64,000 nucleotides of DNA, from the NCBI GenBank assembly GCA_036924285.1, contig JAYKYS010000073.1:27679-91678 (forward strand). Direction: 5' to 3'. The notes beneath the pieces were generated by a model that worked only from the letters and a program-made list of their open reading frames with translations, was not told the origin of the DNA and made no database searches. Source of the DNA: Asterella californica (lineage: Eukaryota; Streptophyta; Marchantiopsida; Marchantiales; Aytoniaceae). Shown here piece by piece: positions 36,378 through 47,900 of the stretch. The first letter of the stretch is position 1. Each line of letters starts with the position of its first letter. A program made the position numbers and the translations under genes.

Positions 36378-37632
36378 ATGTCCGACCAACCGGAAGAGTC
36401 CGATATCCTTGAGCAAGCTGAAAGTGATCGCACTGACGAGAGCTGCTCGTCTGATGGCCTTGCCGACACCGGCCCTTCTGCCTCATGTCAACACGGTCTT
36501 TATCTGGGGCCAGGTGACGATCTGTCCTGCGGGACTCACCTGACGCTCCCTTCCACATCCTCTTCAGGTCCGCAAAGCCTTGCACTGCTGTTTGTGCTGG
36601 CGAATTGACCGCTCACCGGACACTCCACTGCTGTAGGGTACCACGAAGCTTTTGCTCACAACAATCCATGCCAACAAGCGAATGCCAGCGTCATGTCAAG
36701 TCATGAGTATTATTATCCCCAGGTAGGTTGTAGTCTGTGTCTGGAAGCCAGCTCTGGTGCTACAGTTGACAGCATCACTACCTGCAGGCTTTTAACTATG
36801 ATGCATACTATGCCGCTGGCATGATGTATGGGCAGCAGCCAATGGTAATAAATGGCATGAGTTTTCTTCCTCAACTCCTGCCAATGTCTTGTTGTGTGGC
36901 TGACTAATACAAGCTTGTGGCAGGCCACCAGTCAGTTTCCATCGTATAACGCACAACAGCGCATTCAGCTGCCAACTGGTATGATGGAGGAGGAACCTGT
37001 GTACGTCAATGCCAAGCAGTACAAATGCATACTGCGGCGAAGACAGCAGCGTGCAAGGGCAGAGGCTGAGAACAAGCTGGTCAAGACACGCAAGGTGTTC
37101 ATGTTGTTTCGTGTGCTGCATGGTGTACCTTGCAGGCTCTTCATTGCCACCATACGTGTTTTGCTGCGATGCACTCAAGGTCTGTCTGTTGCATGCATGC
37201 TTTTGTATACAGACAGTATGCTTCTGTACACGTGAATAAGTAATTGTCTTCTTTTTGCAGCCATATCTTCATGAGTCACGTCATAACCATGCAGCCAGAC
37301 GAGTCAGAGGTCCAGGTGGCAGATTCCTCAATGCTGACGAGGCACGAGCGCTTGCTGCAGTCCAAGAGACGCAGCAGCAACCTCAGTCAGATAAGAAACC
37401 ACTGCAGTCATTGCAGCAGTGCGAGCAGCAGTGCCATGAGATGCCAACTGGCAAAATGCTTGCACCTAGAGGAACACATCACGAGCCTCAGCATCAATCA
37501 CCTCAGAGATTGAGGACAGCTGGCATGCGTAGGCTCAATGGGCAGACTCATTCAGACGTTGTTCGGCAACAGGATGGTCCCACCTTGGTGCCATTACAAC
37601 GTCTGCACACAGCAGCAGTACGAGCCAGCTAA
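36378..37632 (+). CDS. NF-YA: CCAAT-binding transcription factor subunit NF-YA (HAP2)
   Basis: Five exons (36378-36567, 36637-36722, 36788-36844, 36924-37094, 37261-37632) give 291 aa. The acidic Ser-rich start [15 protein letters not shown] is followed by Gln/Tyr-rich segments. The conserved core starts [20 protein letters not shown] (A1 helix, contacts NF-YB/NF-YC). It continues in exon 5 with [20 protein letters not shown] and RF (A2, inserts into the CCAAT minor groove). The intron lies exactly between A1/linker and A2. NF-YA confers sequence specificity on the nuclear NF-Y trimer. A Gln/His-rich tail of about 85 residues follows. QYKCI departs from the more common QYHRI or QYxAI. Confidence 0.93.
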
Positions 37633-38233
37633 CAACAGCTGCCAAGTCAGGCACATTCTGATTTTCAGTCTCCACCCTACATGATTACCAGCTTATATAC
37701 ATTGTCAAAGTATAACATCAGGTATTATAATACCAGTCAAGTTTGCTATTACAGTTTGTGTTTGAACTGCTATTTTGACTTATACTTGCAATTAAAAACT
37801 TTTATGCAGCTGAATGGCCGTGCTATAAATAGCTTCTCCTGATAGCTCATCCCGAGTAGAGCAAGAGTACCCCAGGGAACAAAGACCTGAGTGTACACTT
37901 ACTAGCTCTTGCTTTTTATTCAAGTGAGAGCCTTGCTTTCAATAGTAGCATATGTGCATGCTCATTGTTGCAAGGGGTCATAGTACCCTGGAAACAACCT
38001 TGCCAACTCTACAGACTGCTGTCTGTGGCATGAAGTCGGGAAAATGATAAACCAAAACAGCCAGCCATGTCATATCAAGGGGCTAGGCAATGTCTCAAAA
38101 CCTTGATGATAAGTTGAGCAAGGTCTCAAAACCCTTGCAACATACCCTCTGGCAACATGTCTAGCAACATACCCTGCGCTCTGTGTGACTGTCACAGCAC
38201 ATGATTGTTGTAGAATGTAGCATTCAAGCTCTG
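37633..38233. other. Convergent 3' intergenic region NF-YA / PPIL1
   Basis: About 600 bp holding the two 3' UTRs. A partial direct repeat near 38090-38165 (GGTCTCAAAACC.TTG and GCAACATACCCT, each twice) is the only structure seen. Confidence 0.4.
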
Positions 38234-39137
38234 TCATAGGGCTGATGCCTTCAAGACACGGACTTCAGTGGTGGGTCTGTCATGTGCATCTGTCTGCACA
38301 TTTCCCAGCCTCTTGATGACTCCCATGCCAGAGCAGACTCGACCAAAAATTGTGTGCTTGCCATCCAGCCATGGTGTAGGAGCCAGTGTGATGAAAAACT
38401 GCAAGTGTCAAGGTCAAGTAAACCAGGGTGGCGCACTTGCATCAGGCGACAGCCACATCAAAAAGTATGCAACAGACTTTTGCACAGTAGCTCTGGCAGC
38501 AATCATAGTCAGCATAGTCAGCTCAAAAAGCTGATCACAACCACAACCAGAAATGTGAAAACACAGAACCATGTTTGTCACCTGGCTTCCGTTTGTATTG
38601 GCACCCGCATTGGCCATGCTGAGAATTCCAGCACCAGTATGATGCAAAGTGCGATCAATCTCATCCTCGAATTTGCCGCCATATATGCTCTCTCCACCTT
38701 TGCCAGTGCCTGCATGGCACAAGTGTTCATGGCAGAAAGAGTTGCATGCTGTGCCTATGATGAATGCCCCAGACTTCACAAAACACACTGCTTTCTGAAA
38801 ATGGCACCTCTGGCCGACAAGCACTCAATGGCAAAAGAGCAGACCGCAAGTGGTACCTGTTGGGTCTCCAGCTTGTATCATAAAGTCTTTAATGATTCTG
38901 TGACACTGCATAACTCAATACAGTATGCTTCACACATGTGAGGAGTTGCTGAAGGCACCAACATCTGCAGCTGAGTGAAAAAAAAACGTCTCTTACTATG
39001 GTGTTGTTGTAATAGCCTCTCCTGGCAAGTTCTCGGAAGTTCTTACAAGTCTTTGGAGCGTGCTTTACATACAGCTCCACAACTACGTTTCCTATAGACG
39101 TTTGCAGCTCCACTTGCGGGGCTGAGCTGAATGACAT
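38234..39137 (-). CDS. PPIL1: PPIL1-type cyclophilin (peptidyl-prolyl cis-trans isomerase)
   Basis: Four exons (39137-38997, 38905-38857, 38709-38582, 38398-38234) give 160 aa (human PPIL1 is 166). Segments: [101 protein letters not shown]1 is a spliceosomal cyclophilin that binds SKIP/SNW1, so a nuclear role in splicing is expected. The catalytic Arg in HRI, the Phe/Gln of the pocket and the Trp in PTPWLDGKH are present. Two usual residues differ: Phe before HRI is Cys, and QGGD is QAGD. The gene is divergent from NAF1. Confidence 0.92.
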
Positions 39138-39795
39138 ATTGCCTCGGCTGAACCTTCACCAAGGCGCAATGATCAAAGTTTCCGCTGCCGAGGGCGAAGC
39201 CTGTCGCTGCGTGCAGCCAGAGGTGCAACTTAACTCCTGACTCGAGCTTTATTGAGCAGCTGGGGGAGCCCAAGCGCCATGTACAAATTTGGCACACTAC
39301 TTCAAACTTCAAGGCTTCAACCCACTGCTGCTGAACGTGGGACTTTTGACGGGTTGATCTAGGCGCGGTGAGAGTGCAGAGAGAAGTACAGGTAAGTTCG
39401 ATGAGCCGTGATGTGAAGTGTTGCGCAAGTCAACACCGCCGTGTAGACTCAACACCGTCTGCAGCGCTCAAGAGGGCCCTTGCTGAAGGGCGGAATGCAG
39501 ACGAGACTGAGGGCGGCGCGAGCTGTGTGCTCGCTACATCCAAGCTGTTGAACTTGCGACCTTACAGCTTCAGAGCTTCGCAGTTGCTGTGAGCGTGCAC
39601 TGCGTACACACTTCCCATCACGGCTCATCGAAAACGTACTTGGGCTCCTTGGAAATTATAGCTGAAGCAGCTGCTGTGCCTCCGAAACCAGACTCCGAAA
39701 GGGAGTCACCCAAAGCCGGGTTTTGACCGAACGCCGCTAAGCTACCCACCAGCTGCCCACAGGTCCCAGCACTTCAGACGCTGCAAGCCGCAGCG
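39138..39795. promoter_or_regulatory. Divergent intergenic region PPIL1 / NAF1
   Basis: 658 bp between outward-facing start codons. No open frame is convincing and I cannot name a promoter motif. Confidence 0.35.
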
Positions 39796-42700
39796 ATGCA
39801 GCAGGACCAAGACTTTGCAGTGGCGGCAGCATACGCTTCAGGAAAACCTGTTACGCAGCAACGACACGCACACTCCGCAGAGAGACCGCAGCAGCAGCAT
39901 CAAGGTACCGGCAGGCACTACTGTGCCACCCTTCGAAGCGACTCGTTTGGTACTGCTCATAACGCAATACATCTGCAGCTCACACGAGCTGGCAACCTGT
40001 AGGCTTCACTCCATATGAGCTGGACACATATGATGGGGCGTACCAGGACTTACCGTCAGTCGATGACCTCGAAGTTGCTGCTGCAGCTGCTGCAGCCGCT
40101 ATGGAAGTGGACATGATTAGCAGTCCGACTGAAAGTGATGAGGAGGTATGCTGTATTGCAAGCTGCTGTGCACACACATCCTGGGATTGAAGCACAGCAT
40201 GTTATTCAAGCCTGCTTCATGCGCAGCACAAAGACACACTTTCGTGAAAACCCAGCCATTGCATAGCAGATTCCAAGCAATCGCATGCTGACATTATCTT
40301 TTGTTCACAATGTTCTGGCTTTTGCAACAATTGTGGTCACAGCTAGCGCAAGATGAATCTGCCAGACTTCAGTCATCGTGAAGATAGTTGTGGGGGTACA
40401 TGTGCCTTGCAAGCTGAGTTGTACTGCAGAATGACAGCACCGACACTGAGACATCCAGCAGTGAATATGAGTCATCAGAAGCAGATGATGAAGCTCCGAG
40501 CTTGAACAGCATCTCTATTGTGAAGTCTGATCTCTTTGTGACAGGTGGGTCTTAACATGCTATCTTGCTGACTCAAGATCGAAATCTGCTGCAAACACAT
40601 GTAGCGCATTTGACTTGAAACATAGCAAGCAGTACGTGCATAGAATCTGGCAACTCTATAGCTGTGTGGTAGCTTGACATGTTTCATAGCTATTCAATGC
40701 CTTGCCAAGGAAGGTCAACAACACACGTCACTATCCATGGTGTGTACCCAAACTTTTGGGCCCAGTCTCAGCTCTTGTCAAGGAAGGTCAAGGATACATT
40801 TCACTATTCAGTAGGTCCAACCAAACTTTTGCGCTCTGAAGCCCTGAGGGCCCGGCCCTGCCCTGCCCTGCCCTGCCCTGCCCTGCCCTGCCCTGCCCTG
40901 CCCTGCCCTGCATGACTGCCCAGCATAAATCTGTGCACTCGTGCTGCAGCTGATGGAGAGGTCAAGGTCATCATCAGACCACTCCTCACAGAGCAGCTCA
41001 ATGGGATACACTTCCCAGACTCATCTGACTCAGACACATCATCTGAGTCAGATGTTGCTGGGATTACCGACATCAGTGAGATACGTGAGATCATATCCCG
41101 CATGGATGATGACGATGACGGTGACCATGACAAGTGTGTACATACCTTTTTTTTTGTTGCAAATTAATGCCTGGGCAGTCATGCTTCTCAGCCGATTGCA
41201 TGCCAACTGTAGACTAGTAATACTCAGAGCACAGCACAGCCACTCAGGGAGTGCCATGCATGTGATATGCTGCCGGGCTTTACACAAACACTCCACTCCC
41301 CTTTAGGGGCGGGCAGTTGAGCCCGCTCCTAGCCCCTGAGACATTGCTAGTGCTACACCAGCTTCATGGCCAATACGTTCAGCTGTTGGGATTTCTGGAA
41401 TCTCTCAAGGAGAGAGGCCACGCATGATGCACAAGATCTGTCATGTGAATCTTAGGGACGAGGCTCATGCCAACTTGCTGCCCCTGGAACCCTTAAATGT
41501 GGAGATTGGGGAGTCGGAAACCCTGCTGCCAGCTGGTACAGTCAGCAGCATTCTAGAGGGCACCATTGTAGTTCAGGTACTCAGGCTCCTCAACCTTTCC
41601 ATTCTTGGGGCAGCTTTGTTTAATGCCTGCAGGTGTTGCATGCACATAGATGTTGTCATGTTTGTAGGTGGCAGACTATTGTCGCAGCGCTTGGCTCCGT
41701 CAACACAGATGTGTATAGTTGTACTAAACGTGATGTACATCTGTGCAGCGCCAATGTGTGTCTGCTACGGCATCTATTATGGATAGATGTATGTGCATCA
41801 TCCAGGGACTTTGTGTCTTGTCTCCCTTGCCTGGCAGCAAGAAGTGCTAGACAACTCACAGGCGCAGCTATTGACCAGCGCCCTGCACCTGCAACTGTCT
41901 GCGGCGTGTTTCACAAAAGGTCTTCACAACATTGCTCTATTACATTTGCATCTGCTGCGTGTTCCGAGAAGGGTCTTCAAAGCAATACTGTGTAGTCACT
42001 CCATCAACTGCAAATAATAAAACTACTGCCACATCTGGTCTGCCCTTTGCTGTCTTGTCTTTCTTGAGCCTCACAGTATGGTGTACTCTGCTGTCAAGTG
42101 TGACTTTGCTGTCATAAGCGTGATTTTGGAGAAGCGCATCGTTTGACCAAGTGTCCCTGTGATTACTTAGCCACCCTGGTGGAAGAGTTATGTCTTGGGT
42201 TCACAGGAAGCTGAGAATGCGAGAGCCTTGAGCGAAGGGACAGTGCTCTGCTCTCAAGATCGCGTCCCCATTGGGCGTATTGAGGATACCTTTGGTCCAG
42301 TCATGTGTCCCCTGTACACCCTGCGCTGGGCGGGGGAGGGGGATATGCCCCCCTCCCTTGTGGTGGGCGCCCCCATCTGCACTACCCAGAAGCTGGCTGA
42401 GTACCTTCTCCCAGAGCAGCTGTACACCAATGTGAGCCCCTGCTGCTGTTGCATCTGTCAGCTTTTGTGTTTGATACCTGACTTGCCTTAAGTGCTGTCA
42501 CGCAGCTTTGAAAGATGTGCATCTCCATATGCCATTCATGAATGTATAAGTCAGATAGCAAAGTGACTTAGCATGCTACTATAAGCTGTGCTGACGCTGT
42601 AGTTTGTTTGTCGGGTTAGAGGCTTGTGAGTTCACAGAACGTTTCAGCCACAACGCATGGGGGCTTCTGGGCTGATGTTGCCCTGCAAGATCTGCGTGGA

Positions 42701-44652
42701 AAATTAGTTATACTGCTGTGTTATATCACCTGCAATCAAGCCCTGTGTTGCTTGTTTGATATGTTGTCGTCATTGTCATGTCATGATGTCATCATCTGCA
42801 GGGTGCAACTGCTGAGGATGACCTCGAAGAAGAAGAGCTGGAGTTTTCAGATGACGAAAAGGCAAGTTTGAGAACATCGAGTATTATGCTATTTGCTGCC
42901 AGTATCACCAGCTGTCCTGCTTGACAGTTTGCATGCCAGGCCAGGGTGAGGTGCTGACAAAGCTCACAAATCCTCTTCAGGCTGCCATAGCGCTTTCAAC
43001 GTCAAGAAAAAGCACCCTTTGCCATGGCAGCACCTCCTGCATCTCTGCAGGTGTTAGAAGAGGCTTCACCAGTTATCGGTCACTGCTGCTGCTTCTAGGT
43101 CACAGTCTTGACTCTTATGCTTGGGTATGATGAAAACCATCTGTGTCTGAACAGGCTTGGGTGCAGCGCCGTCCGTCCACTGCCCGTTTTGCAACAAACA
43201 AATAACAACAGCTGCCATGTGTAGCAGCTGACAGCAGGCATTTGCAGCAGACAATCCTCACCCTCCAATTGCTGCAGATTTCTTTACCCTGCAAACAACA
43301 TAAGAAACTCAGCAAACACAGCTCAGCCAGCCTAAGGGTGCTTAGTGATAAAAGTATGATGAGTGATGACTTGGCCCTTTCAAGCTGCTGAGGTACAATC
43401 TGTGAATGGTTGGTCAACTGATATGTGTAGGAGGCAGAGTACAAGCGCAAGCTGAAAGCCAAGCGAAAGCAGCGCGATGGGCTGGAAGCTGATCTGGTGG
43501 GGCCTGGTGCCCGCGGAGGTGGGGGTGGGGGTGTGGGGGGCCGCAGCTCAAGGGGCGGGGCACGTCGGGGTCGCACAGACTCAGGTACAGCTTTGCAAAG
43601 CTACCTGCTTAAAACTTGCGGCAGTCATGATTTTTGGAGCCCCTTGCGATTTCTTTCAGGGGATGTGGTGATGCGTAGGCGTTGCGCATATGGGTTCATG
43701 CGTTCACTTGCACTTGTATTTCAACTGCAAAGCAGCACTGAACAGCGCTGTCCTGCTTGCAAAAGATCCTGCTGCTATTGTTGTGTGTTGGCTTACTGAC
43801 AATCCTCTTGGAGTGCCAGCTGGCATACCTATACGAGCGCAGGGCAGGGTTGGTACACACATTTGGCTGTGATGTGAGTCTGTTTGTGGCATCGCTGCAG
43901 GGCCTGGGCGGGGTTGGAGTGGGGGACGAGGAAGAGGTCCTCAATCCGGCGGCTTCAACTCTGCACAGGCCAATGTCACTGCTGGACAAATGGCAGGCAT
44001 GCAGCTCAACAGCCCAGGTCAGCTGAAAGCTAACTTTTTAATAAGCTGTGTTTGCCTACGAATTTGGCTGGTTGCAAGCTGAACACCCTTGCACATGTTG
44101 TGTGACCTCAAGCTGTGCTGTGTGACCCTGCAGCAACTCAATCAACCTCTACAGCTACTGCATGTGAGGGCTGCTGCGACTGCATGAACCCCACTTTGCT
44201 CATGACAATTGCTTGCTGGCAAATCCGATATGCTGCCTCAAAGGGTCCAGCGTAATCATGCAGGACCGCCTCCTACATCTGGATCACGGCCCCCAGTCTA
44301 CAGCGCTGGCTACGCTGCAGCACCCCAACAACCGCAGCCAGGCTCAGCTGCATTCCAGCAAGGCTATGCTGAGGGTCTGCGCATTGCGCAGCAGCAGCTT
44401 GCACAGCAGCATCTTCAGCAGATGCCGTACCAGCAGCAGAGCTACCAGCAGTATTACCACCCCCAGCAGGCAGTTGCCCCTGGCTTTGTGGGGTGTCCGC
44501 TGCCGCCTTACAACCCATCAATCATGCCTGCTAGTCCAGCCATGGGGCCACCTCAAGACTGGCAGCAGTATGGTCAGCAACAGCAAATCCCGCCACAAAG
44601 TGCTGCCTTTTTTCGAGGTCGGGGCAGGGGTCGCAGAGGGGGTCGTTCATAG
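39796..44652 (+). CDS. NAF1: H/ACA snoRNP assembly factor NAF1
   Basis: Ten exons (39796-39904, 39979-40145, 40430-40544, 40950-41133, 41456-41576, 42207-42431, 42802-42861, 43431-43584, 43901-44017, 44264-44652) total 547 codons (546 aa). Order: a Gln-rich start; an acidic Ser/Asp region (DSTDTETSSSEYESSEADDE); the Gar1-like core, with KDEAHANLLPLEPLNVEIG, AGTVSSILEGTIVVQ, SEGTVLCSQDRVPIGRIEDT and FGPVMCPLYTLRW; then LEFSDDEKEAEYKRKLKAKR; a Gly/Arg-rich stretch; and a Gln/Pro-rich tail ending FRGRGRGRRGGRS. NAF1 chaperones dyskerin and is replaced by GAR1 during maturation of H/ACA snoRNPs and telomerase RNP in the nucleus. Exon 7 has a GC donor (AAAAG then GCAAGT). Confidence 0.92.
40856..40910. 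repeat. CCCTG pentamer array in a NAF1 intron
   Basis: Eleven tandem perfect CCCTG units directly upstream of the acceptor at 40949. This is the same pentamer class as the ELP1 array at 21.2 kb, again pyrimidine-rich on the transcript strand. Confidence 0.95.
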
Positions 44653-44942
44653 GTTGTGCTTGGTTCACAGAGTAGTCCCTAACTATTTACAGTCTGTTCC
44701 TTCAGGCCAGGGTCAACAGTGTTAAGGGTAAATGCCTGGTACAACACTTGGTTCTTTCAGCCCCAAGTTCAGCACTTCAATTTGCAGCGGTAATTTAACG
44801 TTGTTTGGTAGCAACAAGTCTGCATCTCAGTTAGAACTGAATTTGTCTCTCAAACACCCTCAACAGGGATGCATACTGAAAAATACCACAACACAGCAGT
44901 GTTTGATGAATTGCAATTTATCACTGTCCAGCGTGTTATTTG

Positions 44943-47900
44943 TCAAATACTCAAGTCAATCAAACGCATTTCCAGCATTGCACTGATCTGTAAGTACGGG
45001 TTCCTCAGCAGCTTCTCATCGTTGACCTGCTGAGCCTGCTGAGTGAGGTGACGCAAGGCCCGCCTGTACTGGTCAGCCTTTGTTGCAACAAGCCGCTGCT
45101 GCACAAACATGCTGGCATGGTACCGCACACGGGCATCTGCATCTTTCAGCAGAGTTGCAAACAGGGCCTCTCCCCCTGCCTGCTGCAGTGCTGTCTGCTC
45201 CATGTTGCATCGAGCTATGAGCAGTAGCACCAAGGCCGCACGTGTGTCTTGAGCAGTCTGGCATGCTGGTCCCTGCACCACAGCATCAGCACCTTCCTTA
45301 TTGCATGAAAGCGCATCCTTCGTAATGTGTTTCATCGTCTGCAGCACTGCAAGTGTGCTAGACAGCCTGCAGAACGGGCACACATTGGTTTTGTGGTTGC
45401 AAAACAACGTTGTTGCTCTGTGATAAACTTGTCTGCAGACTCCACTGGTTGATGCGCATCGTGCAAGCAAAAGTATGCTGTGGAGAATAGGGGATGCAGC
45501 AATCATTGCCGCCATGATTACAGCAGTTAGTGACAAGTGTCACCTGTGGTAATGGCTGGCTGATGCTGCCTGTTGCTGGGGTGGTGGTCCCAGCAGTAGC
45601 TGTGCTGTCTGGGTTGAGGTGATGCAGCAAGCGCACCAGCAGCACAGGGGCAACTTGCTGCAGCACCTCCTCAGGGACCGAGACAATGCCTGTGAGGAAG
45701 CACCAAGCCAGGGAGCTCGCTGCTGCTAGTTGTGCCTGCAATGCCAAGCCATCAATACACATCCCACACCATTCACACTTAGCCAAATGCCACACGAGTC
45801 ACAAACTTAGACATGTTAAGCTCTGCCTGAACCACCCATGACATGCCTTGTGAAACGATGAAGAGAAACACGAGTCCCTTCTGTAAGGCAGAGGCTATAG
45901 GTGCTTCTGACTAAAAGCGGAGAACAGGGAGGCCAGGGCGCGAAGGGGGGGGGGGGGGGGACTGTCACACCTGACCATCTCCATGCTTGTCAGAAGCAGA
46001 GCAGGGGGTGGCAGCTGGGGTTGGGGAGGCAGTCCCATGCGGACTAGGCATCCTGATTGTCACATGGGCTGGATCATTGGCGGGGATATCAATGGTGACC
46101 TGGGAGGGTGGGGGCAAGCAGGGGGTCATGGGGGGGCTGGCTGAAGTGGGTGGAACAGGCGGAGCAGGTGTGCACAGGAATGTGAGCAGCAAGGCAGCTA
46201 TCTCTTGCAGAGCATCCTGCCTGCATTTCAAACATGCCTCTTCACAATCCTCGCAACACTCGATAGATAGCAGCCACACTGCTGAGCGGAATGATTCAGC
46301 ATGGAAAAATTGCGTACAGCCACTATACTCACAAAGCCAGATAGGTGCTTGCTTCTGCTCAGGAAGACTGTGTACATTAATGCACTCAGCTGTTGTCTAC
46401 AGCAGGATGCTATCTATACCCCAGTACAGAGTGGGTTTAGTCAACAGCGTGGTTCATGCTCAGCGCAACACTGCCCTTGCTTCTGCTATTTTAGCATGCT
46501 TGCAGGCCTTTTGGCAATAGCAAACCTGCTGAACAGTTGAGAGCTCCATTTGTAGCACATCCATGGCTTATTATCACGGAGTGTCACTGCTTGTTATGTC
46601 ATACCTGCTCGCAACAGCTCACAGTGCTGAGACACTGAACACTGCAAAAAAGCCATATTTTGGCATTGCAGCAGAAATGAGCACCTTCTTAAGTGCTACT
46701 GTAGGAACACAGGGTGGTAATGTCAGTGATCATCCTTGTGCAATTGACTGACTGTTCCACCATCTGCTGCTGCACTAGCATTTGATACAGTGTGCTCTTC
46801 TTTGAGACCTGTAAAGTCCCTCAGGACAGTCTTCATGCATATGCAGCATGCAGCGATAAGGTAGCTGTCCTCAGTCCTGTCATGCCAAATATTCTGTTCC
46901 ATGGCAGGGGAGACAAACGCAGTTGTGAGTACAGTACTGTGTGCAGACAGAGCAGGCTTAACATGGACAGAACTTGAATGCGCACCAGATTATGCTGAGT
47001 CGCTGGTATACAAGTCTCCCAAAAAGCTGCCTCATGCACGGGTATGCAGTGATCAGGCAACAATGCTGGATGCATAGGAGCTGATGATGGTGAGTGCTGA
47101 CCTACTGGTAGTATGGGCTTGCAAGACCCATTCCATGGCAAGGTACAGGGTTGACAACACCATGCCTGCAGCCCTGTCTGCCTGCCAAGGGCTGCCACCA
47201 CTGCCCTCAGGGCTGGATGCTGTCTGCCCTGAGGCTAGACTGCCATCACCCTCATGCGCATCTGCAGGTCAATCTGCGTTGGAGGGGGAGCATATACATA
47301 TGGCTGTAATGACATTTTGATGGGGACAGATGCAGTTGTTATAATAACAAGATCACATGGTGGTGACTACTGCACAGCCTGTGTATGTATGCTCTTAAAG
47401 AGGCTAGGGGTGACACTATCTTGTACAGCTCATCATTCAGCTTGCATGCTGATGCAGTGTTGTTGATGTGTAGGAGCAGGGTTGGTTATGCTGTGTTGAA
47501 GGAAAGCATGCTCTTCACCAGACGGCGAACAGTTGGCTGTCCGTCATCATAGCATGAACAAGCCTGGTGCTACACATCAACATGACTGTAGGCTGAGTTG
47601 TGGGCCGCACAATCAGCAGTAGAGATGTGGCATTCCTAGCACTTCTTTCTGGAGGTAGCGCCTGAGTGTAGTTCCTGAAAGCCTGTCAGCGTCCTCAACT
47701 CACCATGAAGCCAGCCAGCCCACACAAGATGCATGCCATGATGCCATGACGCTGAAATAGCACTTTACCTTGTTGTAAGGTGTACAACCACTGGACAAAC
47801 AGATGACAGTTTGCATTGGTGCATATGGCATGCAACATTTGACAATTGCGAGGTAAGCTTCAAGTGTGGAACAGAAACACATGTCATGTTTGCTGAGTGT

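Noticed and set aside
41300..41455. Possible extra NAF1 exon (reads HGQYVQLLGFLESLKERGH)
   Set aside because: It would run into a stop with no donor before it. Joining 41133 directly to 41456 restores the conserved KDEAHANLLPLEPL segment in phase.
42600..42720. Possible extra NAF1 exon with a coding-like frame
   Set aside because: Exon 42207-42431 joins directly to 42802 in phase and matches the family alignment, so no exon is needed.
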